Assembly: GCF_963583255.1 (NCBI RefSeq)
Contig: NC_084804.1
Coordinates: forward strand, 24,114,061 to 24,178,060
DNA length: 64,000 nucleotides
Source: Pyrus communis
Taxonomy: Eukaryota; Streptophyta; Magnoliopsida; Rosales; Rosaceae
Reading direction: 5' to 3'
Below the pieces are notes generated by a model. The model was given only the letters and a program-made list of their open reading frames with translations. It searched no databases and had not been told where the DNA came from. Both the position numbers and the translations under genes were made by a program. This document shows, piece by piece, positions 46,817-58,932 of this stretch; the stretch's first letter is position 1, and each line of letters begins with the position of its first letter.

Positions 46817-49027
46817 TGATAGGAGCATATTCATGCGACTTAAATGGCTTGTTCTCGTGCATTTACGTTATGTTTCTCTCGTTATTTTAGTCCTTTATGC
46901 TTCTTTTGTGTGTTTTTAGGTTCTAAGGGCCTAGGGAGCAAGAAAGTGCATTTTGAGGCCATTTGGAGCATTTTTGGGCATGGATTGGATAGCTTATCCA
47001 TGGAGCCAAGAGGATGGACGAATTTGAAGGCCTTGTATGCACTTGAAGACACAAAACAATGGCCCTAACCCAATTACATTCACCTTGCCTTGGGCTTAAC
47101 ACAAACACCATTCCTTGCCATGCAAGGGGGAGCAATTTGGGTCCATTTCATGTACTTAAACTCTAGCCCAATCCACAATCACTTCAAAGCCATGCAAAAC
47201 CTTTCAACACCCTTTAATCTTCCCCCTTTAAGTTATGATTTTATTTCCCAACCCTACATGCATTATTTATTAGTATCTTTACAAGACATTATCATTGCAT
47301 AACATTCCATTTCCACCTCTTTCCCACCTAATTCACATGCCTTCATTCATTCTTTATTCCACTTACACTCATCATCACACACCTTAGCAATCAACACATG
47401 TAATCACATGCATCACAACCACAAAGAACCATCCCCAAAACACTTTGCCGTGAGTTCCCACTCCCATTTCCAGCTTTTCATAACTTTTCCTAGTTGTTTT
47501 ATTACATACATTCCCCCTTCATTATTCCAAACACATGCACCCATAATCATTCATCCCCTCCTAGCTGCAATATTCCCTCTTTTGTTCCCCCATTTCACCT
47601 ATAAATAAGCATCCAACACTCCTCAAAATTCACTTACTCTTCCATAGACATTTTCAGTTACAAACACCAAGCAACAAACCCATTGCATTGCCGTGAGTCC
47701 CACTTCATTTTCTGCATATTTTCTCTTCATTCTTCCATCTCCAACCACTCCCTACTCCATTCCACATACACCTAAAGCCCTTAAGCTCACCTTAGACCTT
47801 GTGCTACAACAACGAGGAAGAAAAGAGTGCTTAAACGTTCATACAATTCAAGTTTGAGTTGTTGGAATGTTTAGGTGTTTCTTTGATTTCAAAGTTTAAA
47901 TTTAATTCTCTTTGTTTTGTACGTATGAGAAGGGAAGAGAAGAGTGCCTAAACGTTCATACAATTCACGTTTGAGTTGTTGGAATGTTTAGGTATTTCTT
48001 TGATTTCAAAGTTATGAGGAACTAAACCCCCTTTAGCTAGGGGGTGATTCGAAACTATGTTTATATTTGCAATTTGAATTGATTACGTTTGGTTGGAATT
48101 TCATAAGTTGTGGATTAAATTCGTTTAACTGTTTGATTGATAACTTATTTATGTATGTTCATTGAGATTGCAAGCTTAATTTTCATGCATAAATATGACG
48201 CTAAAATATAAGTGAATTTCACCTAATCGCTATGAACTTATATTCACAAGTAGTGGAGGTTGCTTATAAACAATCGCGTTAAACGAATTCTTGGCATAAG
48301 TTTCATGTGTATTCCATAGTAACGATTGCCTCGTCGATGTTTATGATTTCCGTTGAACTTAATGATCTTTGTTGAATGTCTCTATCATGCGTATTCCATA
48401 GTTAGGGACTTTGATTAAGAATAATTTGGTTGTAATGCGTATTCCATTCAATCCAACGAATTTAGGGAAATCTGAAAGTTAATCTAAGCGGATCTAATTA
48501 ACTTGGAGCATTGAGTTTCACAACTTATCGAAAGACCAACTGAGAATCAATTTTGTTTTGCAAGTGTAACATGTGTGGAGAAGAACCCCTTGGCTATTCC
48601 ATCATCCATATTTTTATCACATTCATATTTACATTTTGCCTTTAATTATATTCTGTCTTTTTAATTTAATATCGTCCAAACACAATTCCCCCCCCCTATT
48701 TTGTTAAGTCTTAATCATTCGTATTTGTTTTATTTTTGTATCTTTAAGCTTTTGGAGTCATAAACAATTGCAAATTCGTCTAAATCAAGTTCTAGCTTCT
48801 ATTTGAGTCAATTTGATTGTTTTAGACAATTTGAGTTTTTCAAAGCCTTTCTGAGTCATAGTAGTCTTGTTAAGAGTATTTTAATTTAGTTTTTATGTTT
48901 TTAAGTCAATTTAGAAGGTTTTAGCAAGCCCTCCTAATCCCCGGTCTAGAACGATCCCTCACTTATCCATTCTACTACAATTGTCAAACGAGGGTTTAAT
49001 TTGAGTGTCAAGTAAAATCTCGCATCA
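46817..49027 (+). repeat. 5' LTR of element F (2211 bp)
   Basis: It starts TGATAGGAGC and ends CTCGCATCA. U3 is CATGCA-rich but about 470 bp shorter than in E1. The duplicated 117-bp block is present (around 47825-48010). The first iterated site has a C-to-T change (ATGTGTATTCCAT near 48305) not seen in the 3' LTR. Confidence 0.95.
47600..47606 (+). promoter_or_regulatory. TATA box of the F 5' LTR
   Basis: TATAAAT follows the CATGCA-rich U3. The same box is at 59716-59722 in the 3' LTR. Confidence 0.75.
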
Positions 49028-49032
49028 AATTT

Positions 49033-49050
49033 TGGCGCCGTTGCCGGGGA
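49033..49050 (+). other. Primer-binding site (tRNA-Asp) of element F
   Basis: TGGCGCCGTTGCCGGGGA, five bases after the LTR. A perfect hairpin GGATTAGCAA / TTGCTAATCC (49048-49069) overlaps its end, and CCGGGGATTAG (49044-49054) is the exact complement of U5 bases 48934-48944. Confidence 0.94.
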
Positions 49051-49157
49051 TTAGCAACTTTGCTAATCCTTTGTCTTTATTTTTATATTTTGTTTTTCGT
49101 GCATTCTTATTTCAGATTCTTAGTTTGTTTGTTTCCTTGTTTTTTTAGGTACTGTGT

Positions 49158-49916
49158 ATGACTCGTAGCTCTCGGCCTATTATAGAGAACATCTCCGACT
49201 TTGACGGTGATTTTGAACGCACTTTGAGGAGAACGAGGAGTCAACAAGAGCCACCACAACCTCCACCACAACCTGGGCTTGAAGAAGACGAAGTAGGTGT
49301 AGAAGAAAAGCCCACGGATCAGATTTTTGAAGAAGAACAAGCCATGGCAGCAGATAATAGAACCATCAAGGAGCTTTCGGCCTCGGGTTTGGATAATGCA
49401 TTGCCTCTTTGTATCCAATACCCCACGGCTGCAGAGGGGAAGACTGAGGAATTTGAACTCAAATCCAGTTTGTTACACCATATTCCGAAGTTCCATGGCT
49501 TGTCTATGGAAGACCCCAACAAACACTTGAAAGAGTTCGAGGTGGTTTGTTCGAGCATGACCCCCGTCAATGTGGATGGGAGTATATTGAAGATGAAGGC
49601 CTTTCCATTTTCACTTATGGACAAGGCCAAAGATTGGCTCTACGAACTAGCCCCGGGAACTGTGACTTCGTGGGAGAGTATGAAGCGTGCTTTCTTGGAG
49701 AAATTCTTCCCTACTTCGAGAGTGATTCTCCTACGGAAGAAAATTAGTGGTATTCAACAGAATCATGGTGAGACATTCCCGGCTTATTATGAGCGCTTCA
49801 AGGGCCTTGTAGCTTCATGTCCTCAACATCAAATGAAGGAGGAACTTCTCCTTCAATATTTCTATGAGGGCCTCCTTCCTATCGAACGTCAAATGCTTGA
49901 TGCATCAGCGGGATGA
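49158..49916 (+). CDS. gag: Gag, N-terminal and capsid part (252 aa before TGA)
   Basis: Gag forms the cytoplasmic particle that packages element RNA. Residues 1-60 are acidic and Pro-rich. Residues about 110-240 match the Retrotrans_gag core (HLKEFEVVC, FPFSLMDKAKDWL, SWESMKRAFLEKFFP, YYERFKGLVASCP, QYFYEGL). It ends at DASAG with TGA (49914-49916), where element E has Gly in DASAGGALVDKTP. The same frame continues into the zinc knuckle and pol. The ATG at 49158 follows a 107-nt leader and matches the starts in E and E1. The TGA is either a nonsense mutation or, less likely, a readthrough site. Confidence 0.9.
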   Translation: MTRSSRPIIENISDFDGDFERTLRRTRSQQEPPQPPPQPGLEEDEVGVEEKPTDQIFEEEQAMAADNRTIKELSASGLDNALPLCIQYPTAAEGKTEEFELKSSLLHHIPKFHGLSMEDPNKHLKEFEVVCSSMTPVNVDGSILKMKAFPFSLMDKAKDWLYELAPGTVTSWESMKRAFLEKFFPTSRVILLRKKISGIQQNHGETFPAYYERFKGLVASCPQHQMKEELLLQYFYEGLLPIERQMLDASAG

Positions 49917-52900
49917 GCATTGGTGGACAAAACACCAAGGGATGCCAAGATTCTCATAGCCAACCGAGCGCTCAACGCTCAACAATATGAAGGAGTGGGC
50001 CAAAGGGAAGCCCCACGGCAACAAAGTATAAATGAGGTGAGTGCTATTTCTGAAATTCAATCACAACTTGCTAATCTTAATTCTCTTGTTTCTCAGGTTG
50101 TGATTGGTCCAAAAGCACAAGAACACCAAGTTTGTGGCGTGTGCTCAATTCAAGGGCATCCATCCGACAAGTGCCCTCAACTAATCGAGAATGGTGGTTG
50201 GGAATCTGCCAATGCAATTGGTTTCCAAGGACAAAATCAAAACAACCCATACTCGAACACTTACAATGCCGGATGGAGGGACCATCCAAACTTCAAATGG
50301 AGGGAGCCACAACAAGCTGCCCAACAAGGAGGATTTAGGCCAAACCCCCCTGGTTTTTATTCCAAGCCGTATGCACCCCAACAATCCCAACAACCTTCGG
50401 CATCATCTCATTCAGGTACGTCTTTGGAAAGTAATCAAGCTATGCAATTACTAACCTCTATTTCGCAGGGGTTGCAAAATCAAAACAACCGGATAGAAAA
50501 TAACGAGAAGGAGATGATGGATATGAAGAAACAAATAGGGCAGATTTCTGAGTTCCTTGGACAGATTAGAGAGCAAGGAAAGCTTCCTAGCTCAACCACA
50601 GTCAATCCAAAGGGAGGATTCGAATCCGCCAAGGCCATCACCCTAAGGGGTGGAAAAGAAGTTGGGACCAAGCCAAACAATCCCAAATCTGCCCAGAAAG
50701 TAGATGAAGAGAAGACACAACCTGAGGCAGATCACCCTAACTCGGCCAAATCAGGTAATTTAAGTTCAAATTCATGTACTTCACGTCCTAATCTGCCCAA
50801 TGTACCTTTTCCTCGCAGGTTCATGCAAGAAAAAAAGGAAGAAAGCGAGAAGGACATTCTTGAAACGTTCCGGAAGGTGCAAGTGAACATACCGCTTCTC
50901 GATGCAATCAAACAGGTTCCAAAGTATGCTAAATTCCTCAAGGACCTATGCAATACAAAGAGAAGGAGGACAAACAAAGAGGTAGTGAAGGTAAGCGAGA
51001 ATGTGTCCGCTGTTTTGCAATGTAAACTGCCTACCAAGTGCAAAGACCCCGGTAGTTTCACGATTCCTTGTGTGATTGGACATAATCGTTTTGAACATGC
51101 CATGCTTGATTTAGGTGCATCCATAAATGTCATGCCTTATTCTATTTATGCATCTATGAATTTGGGTGAATTAAAACAAGATGGTGTAATTATACAATTG
51201 GCCGATCGTTCTAACGCGTATCCAAAAGGAGTTTTGGAAGATGTGCTTGTGCAGGTGAACCATTTAATTTTTCCAGCTGATTTCTACGTCCTAGACATGG
51301 AGGATTCAGCCCATTCTACATCTTTGCCGATTCTCCTTGGTAGGCCATTCATGAAGACGGCCCGAACAAAGATTGATGTATACAAAGGCACCTTGACAAT
51401 GGAATTCGATGGGGAAGTGATTGATTTTAATATTTCTGAAACTATGAGATATCCCGTTGATGACCATTCTTGTTTTTCCATTGATGTTATCGATTCTTTG
51501 GCGCAGGTATACCTTGAAGAATTGAACGAGGACGCCCTGGAAACAACCATCACTAAGGCCATAGAGCGCAAAAATGAAGGATTTGGGCCAATGCAAGGCC
51601 ACGGCAAGGAGGAGGAATTCTTTGCAATGGGTTCTAGTGAAGAAATAATTGAGGTTGTGGCAGCCCTTGAGTCATTGCCACAACAATATGGTAAGGTTCC
51701 ACTCTCACTTTCCAATTCAGTTTCCACTAAGATGCTACCTTCTGTTGTTCAGGCACCATCGCTTGAACTTAAGCCGTTGCCGGACCATTTGAAGTATGTG
51801 TTTTTGGGAGAAAGCGAAACATTGCCCGTCATCATTTCATCAAGTCTCACGGCAATGGAGGAGGAGAAGCTTGTGAGGGTGCTGCGAGAGCACAAAACGG
51901 CCATAGGGTGGACTTTGGCCGACATTAAAGGAATAAGCCCTACCACATGCATGCACCGTATACTTCTTGAGGAGGGGGCTAAACCAACTCGAGAGGCTCA
52001 ACGCCGTCTCAACCCTCCGATGATGGAAGTGGTGAAGAAGGAAATAATCAAGCTTTTGGATTGCGGAGTGATCTACCCTATCTCCGATAGCCGTTGGGTC
52101 TCTCCAGTTCAAGTCGTTCCCAAGAAGTCCGGAGTAACTGTTATCAAGAATGATGAGAATGAGCTCGTGCCTACACGCATTCAGACTGGATGGCGAGTAT
52201 GTATCGATTACCGGAAGCTAAATGCCATGACTAGGAAAGATCACTTTCCTTTGCCATTCATCGACCAGATGCTCGAAAGGTTAGCCGGTCATGCTTTTTA
52301 CTGTTTTCTTGATGGATACTCTGGATATAACCAAATTGTGATAGCCCCGGATGATCAAGAGAAGACCACATTCACATGTCCCTTTGGAACATTTGCCTAT
52401 CGTCGCATGCCATTTGGCTTATGCAACGCACCGGCCACTTTCCAAAGGTGTATGGTAAGTATATTTTCCGATTTTGTTGAAAAGATCATTGAGGTTTTCA
52501 TGGATGATTTCAGTGTATTTGGGAGTTCATTTGATAATTGCTTGGATAATCTGACCTTAATTTTGAAACGATGTGTTGAAACTAACCTTGTCTTGAATTG
52601 GGAGAAATGTCACTTTATGGTGAAACAAGGTATAGTTTTAGGACATATTGTTTCAGAAAAAGGAATTGCAGTAGATAAATCGAAAATAGACCTTGTACGT
52701 CACTTACCCTCTCCTACTTCGGTTAGAGAGGTATGTTCGTTTCTTGGCCATGCAGGGTTCTATAGGCGTTTTATCAAGGACTTCTCCAAGATGTCCAACC
52801 CTCTTTGCCGATTGCTTCAAAAAGATGTGCCATTTAAGTTTGATGAAGAGTGTAATTCGGCATTTAACCAACTCAAGGAGAAGCTAGTCTCGGCCCCCAT

Positions 52901-54671
52901 TATTGTACCTCCAGATTGGAGCCTTCCGTTCGAGCTCATGTGCGATGCATCCGACTATGCATTAGGAGCTGTTCTAGGACAAAGAAGAGACAAGCGGCCG
53001 CATGTCATATACTATGCCTCTCGGACTCTCAATGATGCCCAATTGAACTACTCCACGACGGAAAAAGAACTTCTAGCTGTGGTTTTTGCTTTAGATAAAT
53101 TCCGTTCATATTTAATTGGTACTAAAGTAATCGTTTATTCTGATCATGCAGCTTTGAGGTACTTGCTCACGAAAAAGGAAGCAAAGCCGAGGCTTATCCG
53201 TTGGATTCTTCTTCTTCAAGAATTTGATATTGAAATCCGGGATAAGAAAGGAAGCGAGAATGTAGTGGCTGACCATTTAAGCCGAATGATCCACGAGGAG
53301 CATGAACATGCCGTACCTATCCCTGAAACTTTTCCCGATGAGCAGCTGCTATCCATTGAGGTAAGTGAACCATGGTATGCAGATTTAGTGAATTACTTGG
53401 TGGCTAAACAAATTCCAAATGAACTAAACAAGCACCAACGTGATAAGCTTAAAAATGATGCACGTTTCTATGTTTGGGATGACCCTTATTTGTGGAAGTA
53501 TTGCTCAGATCAAATTGTATGTAGATGTGTGCATGATTCTGAATTTCACTCAATTCTAAACTTTTGTCACACATATGCATGTGGTGGTCATTTTGGCACA
53601 CAACGCACTGCCCTCAAGGTTCTAGAGTGTGGTTTTTATTGGCCGACTATATTTAGGGATGCTAGAACCTTTTGTATGTCTTGTGATCGTTGCCAACGAA
53701 TGGGTAACATAGGTACCAAGGACCAAATGCCGCAAACCCCTGTCTTTAATGTTGAAATTTTTGATGTTTGGGGCATTGATTTCATGGGCCCTTTCCCTCC
53801 ATCTTATGGTTTCACTTATATCTTGCTAGCCGTTGATTATGTTTCTAAATGGGTGGAAGCAAAAGCCACCCGTACTAACGATTCTAAGGTGGTTGCAGAT
53901 TTCGTGAAAACTAACATTTTTGCTAGGTTTGGAATGCCGAGAGTAATCATAAGTGATGGAGGGTCTCACTTTTGCAATCGGACCATTGAGGCGTTGCTAA
54001 GAAAGTACCATGTCAACCATAAGGTCTCCACACCTTACCATCCTCAAACAAATGGCCAAGCCGAGGTGTCTAACCGAGAAATCAAACAAATTTTGGAGAA
54101 GACCGTTGGACCAACAAGGAGGGATTGGAGCTTACGTTTAGATGATGCACTGTGGGCATATCGTACGGCATACAAAACACCCATTGGGATGTCACCTTTT
54201 CGGCTCGTCTATGGTAAGCCATGTCATTTGCCCGTAGAGTTAGAGCACAAGGCACATTGGGCCGTGAAGATTTTCAACATGGACATAGATGCAGCGGGAG
54301 TTCATAGGAAGCTCCAATTGAATGAACTTGAGGAGATTCGGAATGAAGCCTATGAGAATGCCCGGATGTACAAAGCCAAGACCAAAGCATTCCATGATAA
54401 AATGATTCGAACCAAGACCTTCACAGTTGGGCAGAAAGTGTTACTTTTTAACTCTCGCCTACGTTTGTTTCCTGGTAAGTTGCGTTCTAAATGGATTGGC
54501 CCGTTTGTTGTTACTAATGTTTTCCCTCATGGTGTAGTGCAAATCAAAAGTTCAAGGATGCAGCAAGAATTCAAAGTGAATGGGCATCGATTGAAGCCCT
54601 ATTACGAGATGTTTGAGGAGCATGTCGTGGAGGAGGTACCCCTCCATGCCGTGGAACCTAGTCAAGCTTAA
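49917..54671 (+). CDS. pol: Gag C-terminus and Pol polyprotein (protease, RT, RNase H, integrase)
   Basis: Residue numbers count from codon 49920. Zinc knuckle CCHC at 72-85 ([14 protein letters not shown]). Protease with DLGAS at 397-401. RT about 700-880, catalytic FMDD at 860-863. RNase H about 1000-1125, with Asp 1009 in CDASD, TTEKE and Asp 1075 in YSDHAAL. Integrase zinc domain about 1215-1260 (CHTYACGGH ... CDRC), catalytic Asp 1287, Asp 1346 and Glu 1382 with exact DX35E spacing, then a GPF C-terminal domain, ending HAVEPSQA. No further stop or frameshift is seen. It is in frame with gag and separated only by one TGA, so enzymes would be made only if that stop is read through or by a corrected sister copy. 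Codon 49920 is TTG, so no independent start is implied. Confidence 0.95.
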   Translation, partial: ALVDKTPRDAKILIANRALNAQQYEGVGQREAPRQQSINEVSAISEIQSQLANLNSLVSQVVIGPKAQEHQVCGVCSIQGHPSDKCPQLIENGGWESANAIGFQGQNQNNPYSNTYNAGWRDHPNFKWREPQQAAQQGGFRPNPPGFYSKPYAPQQSQQPSASSHSGTSLESNQAMQLLTSISQGLQNQNNRIENNEKEMMDMKKQIGQISEFLGQIREQGKLPSSTTVNPKGGFESAKAITLRGGKEVGTKPNNPKSAQKVDEEKTQPEADHPNSAKSGNLSSNSCTSRPNLPNVPFPRRFMQEKKEESEKDILETFRKVQVNIPLLDAIKQVPKYAKFLKDLCNTKRRRTNKEVVKVSENVSAVLQCKLPTKCKDPGSFTIPCVIGHNRFEHAMLDLGASINVMPYSIYASMNLGELKQDGVIIQLADRSNAYPKGVLEDVLVQVNHLIFPADFYVLDMEDSAHSTSLPILLGRPFMKTARTKIDVYKGTLTMEFDGEVIDFNISETMRYPVDDHSCFSIDVIDSLAQVYLEELNEDALETTITKAIERKNEGFGPMQGHGKEEEFFAMGSSEEIIEVVAALESLPQQYGKVPLSLSNSVSTKMLPSVVQAPSLELKPLPDHLKYVFLGESETLPVIISSSLTAMEEEKLVRVLREHKTAIGWTLADIKGISPTTCMHRILLEEGAKPTREAQRRLNPPMMEVVKKEIIKLLDCGVIYPISDSRWVSPVQVVPKKSGVTVIKNDENELVPTRIQTGWRVCIDYRKLNAMTRKDHFPLPFIDQMLERLAGHAFYCFLDGYSGYNQIVIAPDDQEKTTFTCPFGTFAYRRMPFGLCNAPATFQRCMVSIFSDFVEKIIEVFMDDFSVFGSSFDNCLDNLTLILKRCVETNLVLNWEKCHFMVKQGIVLGHIVSEKGIAVDKSKIDLVRHLPSPTSVREVCSFLGHAGFYRRFIKDFSKMSNPLCRLLQKDVPFKFDEECNSAFNQLKEKLVSAPIIVPPDWSLPFELMCDASDYALGAVLGQRRDKRPHVIYYASRTLNDAQLNYSTTEKELLAVVFALDKFRSYLIGTKVIVYSDHAALRYLLTKKEAKPRLIRWILLLQEFDIEIRDKKGSENVVADHLSRMIHEEHEHAVPIPETFPDEQLLSIEVSEPWYADLVNYLVAKQIPNELNKHQRDKLKNDARFYVWDDPYLWKYCSDQIVCRCVHDSEFHSILNFCHTYACGGHFGTQRTALKVLECGFYWPTIFRDARTFCMSCDRCQRMGNIGTKDQMPQTPVFNVEIFDVWGIDFMGPFPPSYGFTYILLAVDYVSKWVEAKATRTNDSKVVADFVKTNIFARFGMPRVIISDGGSHFCNRTIEALLRKYHVNHKVSTPYHPQTNGQAEVSNREIKQILEKTVGPTRRDWSLRLDDALWAYRTAYKTPIGMSPFRLVYGKPCHLPVELEHKAHWAVKIFNMDIDAAGVHRKLQLNELEEIRNEAYENARMYKAKTKAFHDKMIRTKTFTVGQKVLLFNSRLRLFPGKLRSKWIGPFVVTNVFPHGVVQIKSSRMQQEFKVNGHRLKPYYEMFEEHVVEEVPLHAVEPSQA

Positions 54672-55180
54672 ACGGAGGTACCGTCCGGCTGCAAGACGTA
54701 AAAGAAAGCGCTTCGTGGGAGGCAACCCATGCATCCGAATAGAGAAGAACTTGGAAACCCCTTTAAGAGACTTATTTTTATTCCTTTCTTTTTCTTTACT
54801 GCCTTTACTTTGCTTTCTTTCTCGAATTTGTTTATTTGCTTGCTCTGTTGTGACTTTCTGCTTAAAACATTGAGGACAAAGTTTGATTTAAGTGTGGGGG
54901 GGGTAAACAATTTGTATTTGCATGAATTTCGTGGGATTTATTCACCTTTCACTTAGAATGTTGTTTCTTGATGTTTTAAGCGTTTTTAGAGTGTTTTAGT
55001 GTGTTTTATAGTGTCTTGGTATAAAACTCCGAAAATTTGATAAAAAAAAAAAAAAAAAAAAATTTCTTTTCTTTGTTGCTATTTCGTTTCTGCCTTGTTA
55101 GGTTGTTTAGTTGTTATTGTTTGTTTGTTTATTAATTGTGTGAGTCTATGATTGTAACATTGAGAAAATGTTTGATTTAT
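54672..55180 (+). other. Post-pol noncoding modules of element F
   Basis: No gene. GGGAGGCAACCCATGCAT lies near 54717, hairpin AAACATTGAGGACAAAGTTT at 54865-54884, a G-run at 54895-54902 and an A-run at 55042-55061. About 190 bp found in E1, including most of the second module, is missing. Confidence 0.75.
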
Positions 55181-55214
55181 TGATAGGCACTGCTAAACAA
55201 AGAAAGATGGTGCT

Positions 55215-55847
55215 TCACAAAGGGTGTTTGCTTGAGGCCCCACTACGTGGCTTTACTCTTGAAGCGGAAGGCGTAGGAACAGAAGGCATCGAAGATAGAG
55301 CATTCCAGGCCTCAATACTTGGCCAAGCGCTGGATGAGCCAGGAAAAAGGTGCCTCTGGAGGAAAGACGAAAACCTTTGACGGTCACTGTGAATCCGACC
55401 TTCAGACTCTTGCAGCTCATCAAGCTTCCTCTTCATGCCCGTCGAATAGTTGTTTGCAAGCACGTGCAAACTTCTATTCTCATACTTCAGCTGCTGGATC
55501 TCCTGCTTGAGACTTTCCACCTCTGCCATCAATGATTCCACCTGACGGGAGCGGGCAAGCAGGCGTTGGCCCATGTTGGACACAGAACTCGCACACTGAA
55601 CACTAAGTGCGAGGGACTCTTGAACGGCCAACTCATCGGACCGTCCTGACAGCAGCCTACTATCTTTCGGAGTGAGGAGGTTCCTAGCTACTATTGTAGC
55701 TGTTGTGGCGTCCTGCATCACGGAGTCTTCACCTGTGAGAGGACCGTTAGAAGAAAAGAAAGAAGGGCGCCATACGTTACCTTGACGCGGCGCGCCCGCA
55801 TCACTGCTAAGGCTCAATTCCAAGCTAAGGTTCGATGAGTTTGCCAT
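55215..55847 (-). CDS. Antisense accessory ORF, 210 aa, coiled-coil protein (copy in F)
   Basis: It has the same start (MANSSNLSLE), coiled-coil middle and basic tail as the 225-aa copy at 9215-9892. Seen differences are Val to Ala at about residue 19, changes around the FPGSS motif (Gln to His, Asn to Ser), a Gln to His change in the tail and a 15-residue in-frame loss in the Pro/Ser repeat. Frame retention in two separate elements argues against chance. Function, transcript and host origin are unknown; it could be a captured gene or a protein that serves the element. Confidence 0.6.
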   Translation of the reverse strand: MANSSNLSLELSLSSDAGAPRQGNVWRPSFFSSNGPLTGEDSVMQDATTATIVARNLLTPKDSRLLSGRSDELAVQESLALSVQCASSVSNMGQRLLARSRQVESLMAEVESLKQEIQQLKYENRSLHVLANNYSTGMKRKLDELQESEGRIHSDRQRFSSFLQRHLFPGSSSAWPSIEAWNALSSMPSVPTPSASRVKPRSGASSKHPL

Positions 55848-56217
55848 TTTTCAAAAGTGTTCAAGGGGTGGATGGAGTTAATTCTCAAAGGGCCGGAGTC
55901 GATTTTTCAAGAATGGGATTTCTTCAGAGTGTATTTGTTGGGGTGATCGATAGCTCCATAAAAAGCCATGGCGACGCGTCCACCGATTCAGAGATCCGGA
56001 TTTTCCTCCGCAAATTTCGACGACGCATTCGCGGCTTTTCAGAAAACGCATTCAGCTTTGTCAAAAGATATCTGACAAAGCTGATAACACGTGGAGGCCA
56101 TCATCTCAATTACACGTCTTTAGCCGACAAGCGCAAAGTTCGGCGACGCTTTCTCTGCTTTTCAGAAGACGCGTGCAGCTTTGTCAAAAGGAGCCGCATC
56201 TGCACTACCACATGTCG

Positions 56218-56325
56218 TTCAGAAAGCGAAGGGGCGTCGTTCAGAAATCGAAGGGGCGCCTGCTCAGAAATCGAAGAGGCGTGTTCAGAAATCGAAGAGG
56301 CGTGTTCAGAGATCGAAGAGGCGCC
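56218..56325. repeat. 21-bp tandem repeat in the F accessory segment
   Basis: Five units of the type TCAGAAATCGAAGAGGCG(TGT). E1 has four (10263-10349). They lie in the promoter-like cluster upstream of the antisense ORF. Confidence 0.8.
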
Positions 56326-57149
56326 ACTATTTCAAAAAGCCAGATTTGCGGGATCAAAACGTTTGTCGACAAAGGTAAAAAATACCACCACTTGATATTA
56401 TCTCTATATATGTCGACCTTCGTCTTTTATGGCAGGGCAAACCTGAAGAAAAATGCCCAACTCTCCCTCACCTCTGAGGGCGTACTCCTAGCAAAGCCTT
56501 TCGAAAGACTCAATTCTTTCTTCTTCCCCAAAGATGATACCCAGGAGGAAACAGCACAACAAATACATGTGCTGATTCATTCACCGCTTCTTCAAAAGCA
56601 AAGGTATCTCATATCATCAAGGTCAAAAGCAAAAGTATCTCATATCATGCTCTTTCCCTGTCTTTTTCTTTGTCCTTGTTCTTACTCGCATGGCAAAGTA
56701 AAACAAGCAATCAGCCGGCACTTGGAGTCAGTCTTCCGTTCTGGAGCCAACTGCCTGGAATCTATTCCTGATTGCTTACCTAGCGTTGCTCTCGAGTAGT
56801 CATCTTCAACGGTTGATACACTTCCGGAGAAGGGACCACTTCTGCAAAGGGGAGCGAGTAAGGCAAGTGCAAATGATACATTGAAGCATGTGGAGACAAA
56901 CATAGGCTGAGTTATCCTCCAACCCTTTTCAATACGAATTGGAAAGATTGAACAAAGAAACAGATAAAAGGGATAAGCTCAGACCTTCGGGGGAGACCAA
57001 AAGAACCATCCTGCTGCCCAGTTCAAGAAGTAGCACAAAGGAAAATCAACGATGGGCAGAAACCAGTTCAAGAGTAAGCCTGTGGAATCACAAAGATCAA
57101 AAGCCTCAATGCAATTACCAAGGAGAAGATGGAATTTACACTCTATAAC

Positions 57150-58932
57150 CAGATTTGCGTCTCTAAACTCTTCTCTTTGTTAATTACATTATGCCATGTT
57201 TAGTATGTTTAAGTGCTTTTTGTGTATTTACTTATGCTTTGTGTGAATCTATGCTTAAAACATTGAAGACAATGTTTGATTTAAGTGTGGGGGGGTAACT
57301 AAGTATATTTGATGCAAATTCGTGGGATTTATTCACCTATCACTTCACATGTTGTTTCTCACTGTTTTAAAACTGTTTTAGTGTGTTTTGTCTTAAAAAT
57401 TCGAAAATCCCATAAAAATTTGAAAAATTGTTTTGAAAAACCCAAAAAGAGTTGTTTTAAAGTTGTTTTTGTGTGTGTGTTTGTGTCTTAGGATACCTTC
57501 CAACACAATAATAAGGATTTGGTTTGTAATTGCATGACTGTTAAAAAGAGTTATTAACATAGAGAAAAGTTTGATTTACTCTTGGTATATGCTTGGTTAT
57601 GGTTATAATGTATGACTTCACATGCAATCATAAAAGAAAATTTAGTTTTTGTAACATGCCTGAAGGAAAGAACTCAAACAAATGCTACAACCCTGAGAGA
57701 CTTGAGCCTATAACGTTCTTTGGAGAGTATAATCTATGATTTCTTGTTTTCTAAAGTCGTTGTATGATCTCATTATTCTTTGCTTGGTTACTACTTAGAA
57801 GGCGTTTCATCATATAGTTCCAAATGCTAGAACTCATGCCCATTTCATTCAAAGCATGTTATTGATTTGCATAACACATATTCAAGATGAAGTTGTGTAG
57901 TTGCCACCATAGCCAAATAACCTCACTTCCCATATTTCGTATATGTTGTAAGTTGTACCCCCGTTGAGCCGTGTTAGCCCATGTTCTTTGTTAACCCACT
58001 TTTTCCTCACCTAGCCTAGTTTAGGACAATCCCCATCCTTGTTCTTAAAAGATAGTGAGCATGACTTAATTGAATTCCTTTTGAGTTACATTATGAAAGA
58101 AAATAAGTGTGGGGGAGAGAATGTTTAAGTGTTTATGTTTTGAGATTCAAAAAAAAAAAAAGAAAAAAAAAAAAAAAGAAAAAAAAAAAAAATGAAAGAA
58201 TAAGTGATTGAAGAAAGGTTCCAAAACACCAATTCTGGGCGTAAATTGTCTAAATTCTCCCTTGTTTTCATTCAAAAGTGAATTCTAAGTTGATTCAAAT
58301 GCTTTGCTCACTATTTCTTTAAGAACCTTTGTTTTCCATATCCCTTCTTTGTTATCCACATACCCCAAGCCCCGTTACAACCCTTGACTTCTATCTTGAG
58401 TGTTGTGTATTTCATTTTGTGGAGTTTGAACTTGGTATGAGCTTATGGTGTCACTGGTTCTCGCATCTAAGTAGTAGCATTCCATTCATGAGATCATATC
58501 TAAACATGCTTATTAACTCCAGAAATTGCTTCCTTTGAAATACATATATGTGAGTGTTCGTTTTTATGTTTACATCAATCTTCTCACATATAACTAGTTT
58601 AGGGTGTGTAGTCAGAAAATCTGAGTGAGAATCGAGTTCATATCTTGTAAGGAATTGAGCAAATTCTCTAAGGCATGTTACTACATTCAAAACATGGTTT
58701 TAAATGCTTAATTGTGAACTAGTATATGGTGACTATGATTAAGAATGTACTTAAATGTGAAGATGACTAAAATCTGTGAGAATGATGATTTTTAACTTGT
58801 CATGTGCATTGGAAATCCCTAAGACGGTTGTTGGAAGGTTTAGGTTGTGTTTTACGTGTTTAGTGTCGTTTTGTTTATTTGTTTTTATTCTGTTTTGCTC
58901 GAGGACTAGCAAAAGCTAAGTGTGGGGGTATT
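57150..58932 (+). other. 3' noncoding region and polypurine tract of element F
   Basis: No gene. Hairpin AAACATTGAAGACAATGTTT (57258-57277) and G-run, a second AAGTGTGGGGG near 58105, an A-rich tract (58148-58192), and the polypurine tract AGTGTGGGGGTATT ending at 58932 beside the 3' LTR. Confidence 0.8.

Larger units (their letters stand above)
55181..57149. other. Accessory 2-kb segment in element F
   Basis: It is collinear with 9181-11182 of E1. It differs by small indels and by repeat-unit number: one antisense-ORF minisatellite unit instead of two and a half, and five 21-bp units instead of four. Short plus-strand frames (for example 55835-56395) are not conserved in E1 and are not called. 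Confidence 0.65.

Noticed and set aside
49107..49630. Minus-strand frames over gag (103 aa each)
   Set aside because: They are antisense shadows of the gag frame with no conservation signal of their own.
55835..56799. Plus-strand frames of 186 and 208 aa in the accessory segment, with repeated SEIEE-type residues
   Set aside because: The repeats come from the 21-bp DNA array. The frames are shifted or broken in the E1 copy (10104-10845), unlike the antisense frame.
54672..58932. An envelope-like ORF expected after pol in Athila elements
   Set aside because: No frame with a signal peptide or membrane segment was found on the plus strand between pol and the 3' LTR in E1, E or F.
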